DNA of 64,000 bases from Gaertneriomyces semiglobifer (GCA_025558075.1 JAHLKF010000020.1:248001-312000), one strand, 5' to 3'; positions 21,836-32,414 are shown, counted from the first letter of the stretch. The notes: generated by a model not told the origin, from the letters alone. Program-made: numbers and translations.

Positions 21836-22898
21836 CTTTCTTGTTTTGATATTGTACACTTAAATCAGGAATCAGAACAAGAACAGAGGGAAAACGCTCC
21901 TGCTCTGTATATGTAGCTACCTGTCAAACCCCCCAGAGCAGGAGTCAGTACCGTGAACCCCGTGCTGTTGACAAGCAGAACCCACACAGCGCCTTGGAAT
22001 AGTGGCATCTTCATCGACTGAGGCCCATCTACATGGTTGAGCGCTCTCTTCCATTAATGGCTCTTCTTACGAAAGCCTCGTTTTCTGCCCACGGGACACC
22101 GCTTCATTCATCAGACACATGAAGCATTTGCATCCTTTCCTCGCAATGATGCGGGATGGATGGGAACTGCCAGGTTTATCGCCTGTACCTGCGTGCTCTC
22201 ACAACGGCGGATTGGAAATCCACTGAAGAAGAGAACCTTTAAGGCCCATAAGTTCTTCAAATATTTCAAATTCCAGAATCGTTCTGAGGGAGAATGGGGC
22301 TATGGGTGAGTTCTATCATATCATCTGGTGAATCTTGTTCCCGGCAAACAATTAATTGCGTGGCAAATGTTGCAGCATGTATGAATGTTTTGTCTCTGCC
22401 ATTGGTCTGAGCATCATCCAACCATGCAAGATCTTTGGCACTGAGAAACGACATCAAATCCCGCGTGACGACGGTATACCAGTCCTGCCATGCCCCCCCC
22501 CCCCCCCCCAAGTTGTTTCTGCGCATATGCCCCCAGCACGTTCGATTTCGATCGCTGGCCCGTTCAGCAGAGCATCGACTTTCGATCCCTGGCGCGGGAC
22601 AAGGTGCAGCAGTGACACTAGGAATGGAACATCAGTCGGGAGAGGCTTTCAATCATGGTATTTCCTTCTTTCATCTCTTCCACGCCCGGGCCGTGGTCCT
22701 ACGCTCATCCAACAACTGGAACGCTTGGTTGTGTCATGACCGTTGACGCAGGAGCTGTGACCCGAGGTAATAACGTGGTGTCGCGGCCCGTTCCGTACCT
22801 ATCGGGAGATCTTGAATCGCGTTATGCAACAAACAGCGAACGCGATGGTTGGCGGTTTGGCTGGCGGATTGTCAGGCCTTTGACGGCGTTCGTGATGG
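21836..22898 (+). other. Spacer with C17 run, possible gene debris
   Basis: No intact gene. A run of 17 C lies at 22493-22509. A minus-strand frame at 22266-22526 (with DLAWLDDAQTNGRDKTFIHA) and a plus-strand frame at 22655-23041 look partly protein-like but are interrupted; they may be remains of the decayed genes to the right. Confidence 0.35.
22493..22509. repeat. Poly-C run (17 C)
   Basis: Seventeen consecutive C bases; unstable in replication and sequencing, so the local reading frames are unreliable. Confidence 0.8.
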
Positions 22899-24430
22899 GG
22901 AAAAGGACGTATTATCACGAGTCTTGTTGTAGGACATTTTGCGCGCGGAGAGGAAGCTGGCGCCATTCAACCGCCGGACTTTCGAATGCGAGATGTTGTC
23001 GGAAAGCCAATGATCTTACCGATAGGATCAGGACCAGATGACTCGACGCTTTGTCGTGTGTGCTTTTTGGATCCCGGAAAGGTTGGCATACAACAGCCAT
23101 ACCAGACAGATCTGATTGCACTTTCCAAGCTTGTGCACTGTTTGAGTGTCTTGTCTTGGTAGTGATGGAGGGAGGCCCACCAGAATGGAGAGCGGCGAGA
23201 GTAGAATGTCGTTTCTGCGATGATCGCGTGATGCACCAAGGTACTGGTGCAAGATGACAGGGACGGGAATACCAAGTCCGTTGGAGGTAGACCGACGGCA
23301 GTTGAAGCAGTTGGACACGTTGATGGCCGGCCCTGGAGATGCACAGCTTGGTGAGAAGAGTGCCGCGTGGAAGGCCAATGGGACGCGAAGGGCAAATGGT
23401 AACGCTTGGGGAACCACGCAGCGCCCAGGCTACCCTTTGGAGACATTGGTGATGCCGCTTGGCAAACCTGTGTGCTTACCTCGGGTCGAGGCAATGATCT
23501 ATGGGAAGCCATGAAGACCCGGAGTACATCTCCCACCGACGGTGATACAGTGCGTATTGTTACCGGAACAGCGAATAATACTGACTGTATCACCGGCAGA
23601 TGGCAGCCCACCTCTGCCGACCGTTTTCTGCTGAAAGAATGCCTCTCCCAAAAGTCAAAGCGTACAACGACGACATTCTCTACCAAATCGCATCACCTTC
23701 CTACCTTGGCAAAGATGGCAAAGAGTGTTTCTATCAATACACTTGCGTCGATTGCTCAAGGGTAAATCGGGAGAGCGTCTTCTTTTGTAACTATCGGACA
23801 CAAGGCGGTGATCGTGCATTTCATGAGCATCAAGATGACTTTGTGCGAAAGCGGTTACATACGGTAGCAGATGCGTTTCGTGGGTGGACTGTTCTGCAAT
23901 CGAAAGCGAAGGCGTCCGCGACAGATGCCTTGAAGATTGGCGAAAAGACCGTCTTCTGCCTGCGTCCAAGTTCCCGGTTGTAGCAATGGCCGGCTCGACG
24001 CATGCAATAGCGACAGTTTACATGAGTACTGATATCGACGGTGACACTCTACAATCCCTCGCGGTGCATCGGATAGCATCTGATAATTTGGCACCAGATC
24101 ACCGTCTCCGAATGCCATTAAGGGTGTCGCAAAGATCATGCTCAAACTTCGAGACGGTACCAGTCTGATATGGGTCGAGTGCGGAGTGGAGGGTGAAGAT
24201 CAATGCTATCACAACGGCTTGCGAGCAGTTGGAGGTCACCATCAGCATAAGCATGACGGCAAGAAGAAGGAATGTCGTCTGATGGTCAACTCGCCCACTG
24301 TACGCTGCTTTAAGGATATGCCGGCCGATTACCAAGCGGTCCTCCTTGAAGAATCGTGGGTTACTGTGTCACCGTCCATATATATACCGAACATTGGGTA
24401 TATATATATATGGACTGTGACATACTGGGA
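22899..24430 (+). pseudogene. Decayed member (copy 1) of a tandem gene family
   Basis: Protein-like segments appear in shifting frames: GSGPDDSTLCRVCFLDPGK (about 23020), RVECRFCDDRV (23200), DAAWQTCVLTSGRGNDLWEA (23450), then KAYNDDILYQIASPSYLGKD through FFCNYRTQGGDR, and finally LIWVECGVEGEDQCYHNGLR to HHQHKHDGKKKEC. The last three blocks match the neighbouring copy at 24484-25491 colinearly with about 1.04 kb offset. One frame change can be explained by a 50-nt intron (about 23549-23598, with a TACTGAC branch site); at least two others (about 23955 and 24112) are true frameshifts. A 56-bp hairpin element interrupts the last conserved block (EESWV). Family not recognised; Cys/His pairs hint at metal binding. 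Limits are approximate. Confidence 0.55.
24367..24422. mobile_element. 56-bp MITE-like hairpin with 5-bp TSD
   Basis: The ends are inverted repeats of about 22 bp (TGTCAC.GTCCATATATATA against its complement, one mismatch in the first ten bases), with an 8-nt loop GAACATTG. It is flanked by identical TACTG at 24362-24366 and 24423-24427, a 5-bp target-site duplication. The paralogous site in the adjacent copy (about 25345) lacks it, which confirms insertion. It has no coding capacity. Confidence 0.75.
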
Positions 24431-25521
24431 GTCAAGTACGCGGAAGCGTAGGAGATTGGAAGGCCGTTCTGAGCTGCGGGGACGATATCGGAGAGTCTCG
24501 TTCACCGGTGATGCCAGCTGGCAAAGCTGTATTCTGACTTCCGACGAGGGCAACGACCTTTGGGAAGTCATGAAGGTATGGGGCACATCCCCAACCGACG
24601 GCATGAACAATGTGCAAATGGCGGCTCACCTGGGGCAACGCTTCGCGCGGGGATATGCGGCTAAGATGGCGTCGAACGAGGTAAAAGCTCATAACGAGCG
24701 AGTTCTCCGCACGCTGGCGTCGCCGACGTACCTTGGTAGAGATGCCAAGGAATGTTTTAATGCCTACCACCTGCGAGGATTGCAAAGTTGTCAGCCAAAA
24801 GCGCATGTTTCTGTGCAATTACCGGGGACAAGGCGGAGACCGGATTCTCCACGACCACAAGTCCTTTTCCGTGGTGAGGCTACACACTCTTGCAGATGCC
24901 CTAGAGGCATGGGCCGTATTGCAAAGGGAAGACAAGGTTTCTGGGGCCCAGGAGCTGGGCATCGTCGAAGTTGCTGTGCCTTCGGGCAGATCAGTGTACT
25001 TCCGGGGTGACGAAAGTGTGTCCCAAGAAACCTTGGAGAATCTTGCATTTTACCAGTCACTGGCAGCAGCAGCAAGGAAAAACCAACGCCCGTCTCCCAA
25101 TGTGCTGAAGGGTGTGGTGGCCATCCTTCCCAAGCTGGGAGACAATGAACTGGCGTGGGTAGAGTGTGGTGTGGATGGCGACAACCGATGCGACTATCAA
25201 GGGCTCCGGGCGGTAGGAGGCCGACATCAGCACCACCACAATGGAAAAAAACGCGACTGCCGTGAGATGATCGGCCGGTCGGGGGTTTTATCGTTTGAGG
25301 ACCTTCCAGCAGAATACAAGACAGCCATTCTGGAAGAGTCGTGGGTGATGGGGAGCCAAGTGCAGAAAACGTTTGGGGATTGGTGGGGCGTCGTTGCTTG
25401 TGCCCGACAGATGAGTGACGATGCAAGTGTACCGGTCTTAACACCGCCTACAACTCCCCAAAAGCCGTCAGTCAAGTACGGAGAAGCGTAGGGGATTGGA
25501 AGGCCGTCCTGAGCTGCGGGG
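24431..25521 (+). repeat. Direct repeats bounding the tandem unit
   Basis: About 51 bp at 24431-24481 recur at 25471-25521 with a few differences (both contain GGAAGGCCGT and GAGCTGCGGGGA). The offset of 1040 bp equals the distance between the two family copies, so these are the unit junctions of a tandem duplication. Confidence 0.75.
24484..25491 (+). pseudogene. Copy 2 of the tandem gene family, one frameshift
   Basis: It starts as DASWQSCILTSDEGNDLWEV, runs through VKAHNERVLRTLASPTYLGRD, then changes frame by one base near 24752-24770 (an extra base relative to copy 1, in or after a TTTT run), and continues 240 residues to TAG at 25489: CEDCK, FLCNYRGQGGDR, NELAWVECGVDGDNRCD, GRHQHHHNGKKRDC, EESWVMGSQVQKTFGDWWG. 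It lacks the 50-nt intron inferred in copy 1. Cys and His clusters suggest metal binding; no known domain is recognised. If the frameshift is a base-call error, this copy could be a functional gene of about 330 aa. Confidence 0.5.
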
Positions 25522-27381
25522 AAGCTTGCGAAGAGCCTCCTACACCTCCAAAAACTCCCAATGCGCTGTCACCGGCCAGTTCATCCACAACACAGAAGCG
25601 CGCCAAGTGACCGTATGACGACGAGTATGCGTACCTGGATACGTTACAGGTCCAGAGTCCCAGCCAGCCGCTCTCTACCGCCACAATTCGCCAATCTCTG
25701 CTGGCACGCGGCCTCAGTTCTGCCCAGGCCAAGACTCCGTAGAACTTGGACTACAAGTAGGACGGTCGTCTATACTTAGAATCTGGATTTCAATTAGACC
25801 AAGAACCTTGTTCCCTCTACGGGGCGTGACAACTGTTATCGTAACTTTTTAAGTTATGTGAAGAACACGAGTAAACGTGTATGAAAGCCCAAGTTTGATG
25901 GAGTGAGAAACTTTGCGAAGCGACCTCTGTTGGTTGCGCTCATTTTGATCGGGCTAACTACGTTGTTTTCGTTTGTGATAATGTTTATTAGACTCATGGG
26001 TAATCGAGTGTGAGCGCCAATAAACTCGAGGAATTCAACGAGGCAGCTCGCGGTCAACCCACGAGTTTCCGTTTTCTCTCTCAGACCTTAAATCGTACGC
26101 GCAGATTGCGCTCTCAATACTTCCTATTCCAATTCAAATAATTTGATCATTGGGAGCTTCTTTAGCAAAGCGCGCAAGGGGACGACAGCCGACGTACCCA
26201 ATGTTGTGGATATTGCTGTCATAAGCTCCTCCATCTAATGTCGATGACCACGGACTTGAGCTTCAGCTTCTTTCTGCAAACGCGCGCATCATCAGGCCCA
26301 CCGGGCATTCTGCAGGACATTCCATCGCACATTTTTGCTGAGCATTCTAACGTCTGCCGGTGCAAGGTCGCTGCGTGACATCGAGCGACAGGGGTATGTC
26401 TGTTATGACCCCTGCATTAAGTATTTTACCCACTGGACGCTCATATTACGCTTATATCACTATTGAACAGTCTGCTTGTCTCCATCTAACATCATTGAAT
26501 GTATCTCGTTCTTCCGCCTTCTTAAGTGAGCATTTTCCACTGAACGAGTGGGAAAATTTCTAATCCCCAGCGTAGGATGGTAAGATATACCGCCACTCAC
26601 ATAAGTATGATTGAGTTTGGTGGGTTAGGTGAAATGAGTGTGTTTAATCACCTTTCGGTGGATGGATGGGAAAATCTCGTTTCGCCCCAAAACGAAAGAG
26701 CGTGGGAAAGAAAACAAACTACCCACTACCGCTTCTTACGGTGGGCTTGGTATAATGGTCTTCTCGCTCTCGGATATCGTCGCATTTTTTTTTCGATTAC
26801 CATGCAATTATATCTATGCTATCTGTGAGGTTTCTATGTAACGTATGCTTTCTATAGTGCACTGTGTATATATCTCCCCGCGCTCTTCATGAGGAAATGT
26901 TGCCGTGGGAAAATTCCTACTCTAGTGATAGATTTCGCATAATATTATGCATTCAGTAAGATGACCACCCCCAGCACCCCATGATGCCTCTATTTAAAAT
27001 AACCCCATGCTGTGATGCGGGTGGGCGATATCACCATGGGATCCTTATCAGTGACTTTTCAAGAGATGGAATGGACAACCTATCTGCCTTTATGCAACGC
27101 AATTCGGAAGCGCCCGATTTCTTTACCGACGAAACACATCAACACATAATTACTCATCTTGCGCTCAATTGGGAGTGTTTGCTCCCTATTAAAACTTGTT
27201 GTTACTGAAGAAACCAAGGTCCACTTGGCACAAGGACCATCCCACTACCTCCAACAACAAAACTTTGTGTTGTCAAATGCTCACGAGAAAGAGTGTAATG
27301 GAGTGTAGACACCGGCGCATTAGTGTTACAAGGTATGTCTCTTCTCGGGTATATAGTGCGATCAGGGTGTGTATGGTGGAT
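25522..27381 (+). other. Gene-poor 1.9-kb stretch
   Basis: I see no supported gene. Short ORFs (for example 26577-26828) lack protein-like composition. There is no tRNA or obvious repeat until the duplicated tRNA-Met segment begins at 27382. It may be remains of accessory DNA. Confidence 0.45.
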
Positions 27382-27508
27382 GTCGCACTTTAGCGACACT
27401 CTTACCCGCGGATTATCCACAGACAAGTTCGTCGATCGAGCACGAAATGGTATTTACTCTGACAGTATAGCTATATAGTTGGATTAGGATTTAGGATGGT
27501 ATCGGGTT
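27382..27508 (+). repeat. Duplicated tRNA-Met upstream flank, copy A
   Basis: Starts with the hairpin GTCGCACTTTAGCGAC and continues CACTCTTACCCGCGGATTAT, CGAGCACGAAATG..ATTT and GTTGGATTAGG. The same blocks occur in the same order at 38935-39036, in both cases directly upstream of a tRNA-Met sequence. It does not occur next to the copy at 21764-21835. Confidence 0.8.
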
Positions 27509-27580
27509 CGCACCATAGCGCAGAGGAAGCGCGCGGGGCTCATAACCCCGAGGTCCCTGGATCGAAACCAGGTGGTGCTA
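27509..27580 (+). tRNA. Initiator tRNA-Met (CAT), variant copy
   Basis: Identical to the copy at 21764-21835 except for the first nucleotide, which is C instead of A, so the 1:72 pair becomes C-U. The anticodon CAT, A54 and T-arm are intact, and a T9 run follows as terminator. Whether the transcript is matured and used is uncertain because A1:U72 is an initiator identity element. Confidence 0.85.
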
Positions 27581-27897
27581 ATATTCTTTTTTTTGCATTT
27601 TCTCTTTTGCATTTTTTCTTTAATGTTCGCCCAGCGTAGTTTCTACAGATGTGCAGCGGTCAGTGGGAATTTGACAGAGAAAGACAAAACGAGGCAGGAA
27701 GGTCTTTTCTCATTGCTCGAATATTGCAATTGGTGACCTTTGATTTGAAGCCGCTTCGCGCGGGGTTTGGGGGTTTTGACCGCCAGTTTAAAAATTAAGG
27801 TTTCAAAAAAAACGTTGTCCTAGAGGCAGTGTACACATAGCAGAGGCGATTTACCATCAGACTTTCAACTACTCCATCTGGACTGGACAAAATACCA
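27581..27897 (+). other. Spacer between tRNA-Met and protease-IFI gene
   Basis: Holds the Pol III terminator T-run just after the tRNA, then about 300 bp of likely promoter sequence for the gene at 27898. A short GC-rich CGCTTCGCGCGG palindrome-like stretch lies near 27751. Nothing else is seen. Confidence 0.4.
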
Positions 27898-29123
27898 ATG
27901 GATGACCTTCCTGGTGAATTCTTATCCAAAGATGAGTTTTTCGGAGGTACTCAAGACATAAGCCCAAGTTCGAAAGAGGTATGCACAGGCACCGCACGTT
28001 TATTTTCTTTTGGACGATCGCTTAGACGTTGGTTTGCAGAACCTCCGCAATATGTGGGATTCTGTCGTTCAGGTCATTGTACCCCAAGCCGATGGAACGC
28101 ACACCTATGGAACGGGATTCCTTATTCGACCAACTAGTAAGGCAGGAAAGCCAAAAACGCTGGTGCCGACAAATCGCCAAGTGTACAACGATGCGAGTGC
28201 ACGGGCGAAGATTAGGTTTTTCTACGATTCAGATTCGTGCCCTGATATACAATGTCCTGTGATCGGGTAAGTACTCATCAGAGCGTCCTCTTGCATCGTA
28301 TTACGAGTATTTATGAATAGTTTACCAGGTGTACGTTCTACGGACCTACTTCCACGGACGCACCTTCGGATGCCACGATGAACGTGCCCGATTTTGCCGC
28401 GCTGGAATCTGATTTTGACAAAACACTTGATGAAACCACAAAAGATCGCATCCGGCAATTGCCACCGATTTTCTTAGAAGAGACTTGCAAACATTTTCCA
28501 AGGCTGTTCTCATCGGTCACCCATCAGAATCATACAAAAGGATCAGTTTTGGTACGTTAGAAGATGACCAATCACCCGAGCATCAGAATCTCATCACCGG
28601 ACACGACATTCCGTCCCGGCCGGGCAGTTCGGGATCCCCGGTGATTGCAGTAGTAAGGTGGGTATCTTTTTAATCGACTGGATATACGCGTCATATTCAG
28701 TGGCTCTTTACAGCGGCGACGGTGTGCTAGAATGCACACAGAGGGCGATTCTGATGCATTTTCGACAGAATCTTGGTGTGCGTTTTAGGGTGGGAATCAG
28801 CGAAGCCTTGCTTGAAGAAAGGTCACGCAGTGGACTGCGCGCCGCCGCGATCATAGGCGTCGGACTTTTATGAGCAGCATGCGCTCCGCCGTTGGTTGCT
28901 TTGGGCGTAGCGTCGTTTCGGAGCGGGCGGTATTGTGGCAGGTTCATGGGCAGCAGGTTTCATGGCCTCTTATGGTGGCACCGTGGCAGCGGGTAGCGCA
29001 TGTGCCGTTCTGCAGTCTATTGGTGCCGCTGGTTTAGGTGCTGCTGGCATTGCTGGTTCAGCAGCTGCTGGAGGAAGTCTTGGCGCGGCGGCAACTGCGG
29101 CTGGAATTTTCGGTAAGAAGTAG
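27898..29123 (+). CDS. Trypsin-like peptidase fused to IFI6/IFI27-like domain
   Basis: Proposed exons: 27898-27978, 28040-28266, 28329-28657, 28714-28858 and 28911-29123. The first three give a chymotrypsin-fold pattern: SVVQVIV, GTGFLI, LVPTNRQV at the catalytic-His position, PDFAALESD (Asp), LIGHPSESYKRISFG, and GSSGSPV with the catalytic Ser. The His is replaced by Gln. Exon 4 continues the fold (ILMHFRQNLGVRFRVGI). Exon 5 encodes a Gly/Ala-rich hydrophobic domain with VAAGSACAVLQSIGAAGLGA, the signature of the interferon-induced 6-16/ISG12 family, whose animal members sit in mitochondrial or ER membranes and affect apoptosis. Exon 3 holds a one-base frameshift between PPIF and QTFSKAV, close to T runs, so this may be a decaying gene or contain a base error. 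Intron limits are by inspection. Confidence 0.55.
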
Positions 29124-30240
29124 AGAATTGTAGAGTACTTAGACTCCCAAGAGTTGTTCTGTAGTGAGATATTGTCTGTGGTTGTCGGTGTGCGTTCAAC
29201 GCGTTCCGCACCAACTTGGACATAGCGAAAAGTCATAGACGAGGAAGGGATGTACGATTGGCGTAATCGGATTCGTGGAGCCTCACCCATGATGGCATGT
29301 GCGATAGACCGGACCGCCTTTCGTACAGTCTCTCAATGCATTGTTCAGTAACTTCAGGCTACCATGCTATGCACCTCTGATCTGGCCACGTTATTCAACG
29401 CTAGCATTTACCTGACCATCCCACTCATTATATACTCAACCACAATGTCATTGAAAGCGTTCTGGCATGGAGAATACTTTCAGGATCGGTCTCATCACTG
29501 AAAAGTGTGGAACAGTCTACGCTGTTCAAGTTACAGTACGACGGCCCAGCGCTGCAGTTTGCAAACCTCCCAGGATTGATGACTACAATCCAACCATAAG
29601 GCACGTGAAGCTATTCTGTTCACAAACGGTCATCAAAGTGCACTAAACAAAGAACGGATTGACGAATCGAAGCCGAGGCCAGGAAGGTTCGCGATCCCAC
29701 AAAGTTTATCTTTCTCTTTCCGCATTCGAAGAAGGATTGAAAACAATCATCCACAAGTTTGGTCAGAAAACTGAACATATGTAGGTACCCGTCGGCGTGA
29801 CTCTCTCTTCCGCCGGAGCGTCAAGTTCACTTCTTTATGAGCACCCTCATCCATCTAGAGCGCAACGAATCCCCTTGGGGACTCTCTTGGCAATACCAGC
29901 TACGGAACCCTCCTGCTAAGAGTGTTCAAGCTCGATACTGTGGCTGGCGCTCGTGCTTTTTTTGATCGAGTTGTAAAGAGAGGGTTGCGGGGACGCACGC
30001 CTTTTATACTCCCAAGCGCGGTGGCACAGGTGGCACAGCACGATAAACAGAAAATATCAGTACGTAAGCAAGCGGAGTTAAGAAATTCTACGCGTAGCCT
30101 TTGTTTGTGGAGTTGATGGGTTGGCGGGGTACGGTGCCGGGGATATTTTCATAATTCAGCCATGTTGGCTGAATACTTTATGTAGGACGGGTCTCAGCCT
30201 TACGGTAGAACTGCTAGGAGGCTTGACAGTTCCAGTGAGA
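29124..30240 (+). other. Unassigned stretch with coding-like fragments
   Basis: A 59-codon frame from ATG at 29467 to TAA at 29646 (MENTFRIGLITEKCGTVYAV) and fragments near 29720 (VYLSLSAFEEGLKTIIHKFG) and 29922-30050 (LDTVAGARAFFDRVVKRGLR, ending at a good GTACGTAAG donor) look protein-like, but I could not join them into one gene. They may be upstream exons of the gene at 30241 or a separate broken gene. Confidence 0.35.
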
Positions 30241-32203
30241 ATGACAGTTGCCCAAAATCAAGGCCGTGATAGCGACTACGATCTCAATGGTACCACTACA
30301 CGACTGACTTTTGTAGGTGTCTGCGCATTTCACAGGCTGCTTGGCTGCCATTGCTTTTTCATCTTACCAAAATACTTCCCAGCCGTCATTAACCTCCAAT
30401 CGACATCCCTCAATTCCGTCGCGAGCCAAATCTCCTCGCACAAAGACGGATGCCTACCGGCGAGCCGAAGCCATCGTGGCGTTATTAGAAAGAAAGCGGG
30501 AACAATTCCATCGAGAATGGGAGGAAGAAGTGATGGAACGGTCGCGTAGGAGTCGCAAACGGCGGGAAGAACTGGTGGATCGACCGAGAAAGGTGGCAAA
30601 CGAGAACCGTGGTGGACAACCACAGGTAGCTTTACCAGAGTGATTTTTCTTTGTCAACAATGAATATGTCAAGCTGAGCATGTACAATTCACAGAGAAAG
30701 TCACCGACTCGTCCACCTACACATCCGCGCGTGTACAACAATCCCATCCCACCGTCTTGGACGTCCCCATCATGGTATAAAGAAATCGTCGCTCAGATGC
30801 ATCGACGACACCCCCATTTTCAGAAGCACCATCAATATCAGCAACAGCACTACGGGCGCCACGGTATCTATACGGCGGATACGGTGGATTACTCTGTCGC
30901 AAGCACCGACGTCTTATTCGGCGCGTTACTTACAAGCGGTGCGACTCGGTTCCACGATTCAGATGATGAGGATATTGAATCGCATACACTGGACGTACGT
31001 GCGCCACGACGAATAGCTCCCACGCCTCGACCAGGCTGGACGTCTGTCAGAGAGCGAGATGTCAAGGTGAAGAGAAGAAAGAAGGTGAAGCCAAAGAAAG
31101 TGGACGTCGGAGAGTGTTCACTTGTTACCAGCTTGAATGCAGCGTTGAAGTTGAGCCTACCAATTCCAGATATGCCATCTTTGGAGAGGCGAATGTTGAC
31201 TGGTGAGGAGGCTAGGGAGAAGTGGGATGAGGCAGGTGGTGAAGAAATGGTGGATGGTCAGCCGCGCAGACCACTACAGCAAGTTGTGCCACCTAAAGTA
31301 GATGAGAACAAGAAATTGGTCGAAAATGAAAAAAAGACGAAGAGTAAGAAACAAAAGGAGATACGGCAGGATGAAATTCATCGGATGACCGAACATCTCT
31401 ACCGGAACAAGCAAACCGCACATACACTGCTGGCTTTGCACTCACATACACTCCATTCCTCATTTGATACACCGATACCCGCTACCGACAGTGACGAGGA
31501 GTTTTTTATAGATGCAACGGGTGTGAGTGTGAATCGGGAAGGGGAGCAGTACATTGTCAAGGAGATCAGCAAGGGAGGCCAGTGGGATATGGATGCTGGG
31601 TATGAGATCTTTGTCAAAAGGGAGGAACCGGCCTTGGAGGCAGTGGTAGAAGAGGAAGTATTCAGGAGGGTGGTGAGTGCCAGTCGAAGAGGTGTGGTAA
31701 TGGCTGATGGAATGGTGAGGAGCGCCGGTAGGAGGCGTCAAATTGGGATGGTCAGGGATGCCGCTGCTGCTCCGGCGTCTGCTGCCCCTGCCCACATTCC
31801 TACTTCTGCCTTCGCCCGTTCTGCTACTGTGACCACTAATACCATATCAAAGGCAAGCGCTAATGAAGTAAGACCGTCACCGCCTGAATCCCGCCCCTCG
31901 CCGATCACCCGCCCTACCACTGAATTCATTCCAGTAACTGCCACAGACACGGACCCATTACCCTCGCAGATTACCTCCCCTTCCTTTGCAAGCTCCCGCT
32001 TATCAACGTCGTCTACAAGATCAAAGCATTCAACAGTCGCGCTGACCAGCCCACGGACGTCTGCATCGGCGCGCGAAAGCATCTCGCGGTTAACAGAAGA
32101 ACGACATCAGGAGCCTCTGAATTTGCGGTCGCTGATAGAGTCGGAGGGATTGCGCACTGTTATGCCGGTGAAGGGAGGCCGGAGTCATTGGGTAGTTACA
32201 TAG
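30241..32203 (+). CDS. Hypothetical disordered, basic coiled-coil protein
   Basis: Proposed exons: 30241-30289, 30336-30626 and about 30698-32203. The last join is strong (CAG, then GTAGCT...TTCACAG, then AGAAAGTCACC); the first (46-nt intron) is tentative, and the true start may lie upstream. The N-terminal region has a charged helix with AEAIVALLERKREQFHREWE; then comes a proline-rich part with SWYKEIVAQMHRRHP and a Lys-rich stretch (KVKRRKKVKPKK) that could be a nuclear localisation signal. The middle has a second charged coil and an acidic DSDEEFF motif, and the C-terminal third is Ser/Thr/Pro-rich. No domain is recognised. Function unknown. Confidence 0.6.
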
Positions 32204-32414
32204 AAGGGTGCATCTGAATTCGTCTAATAGAGTAATTAGTCGACCCGGTTAAACGCTTTCCAACTCCGCGGGTTTCTCGTCGCGCGGTGCAAGATCATTT
32301 TGTCATTGCGAAAACAAGGACGATACTCCTCATCACTCTCCTAAAATATACTGTTGCGGCTCTTTTCTTCAATCATAGCATACCCCAGTGTTCACCTAGA
32401 GGGCTCTTGTCATA

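Noticed and set aside
22967..23686. 239-codon minus-strand ORF
   Set aside because: Antisense to the decayed family copy, low-complexity Ser/Pro/His composition, no start context.
26577..26828. 83-codon plus-strand ORF in the gene-poor stretch
   Set aside because: Random-looking composition, no conserved motif, overlapping ORF in another frame of equal quality.
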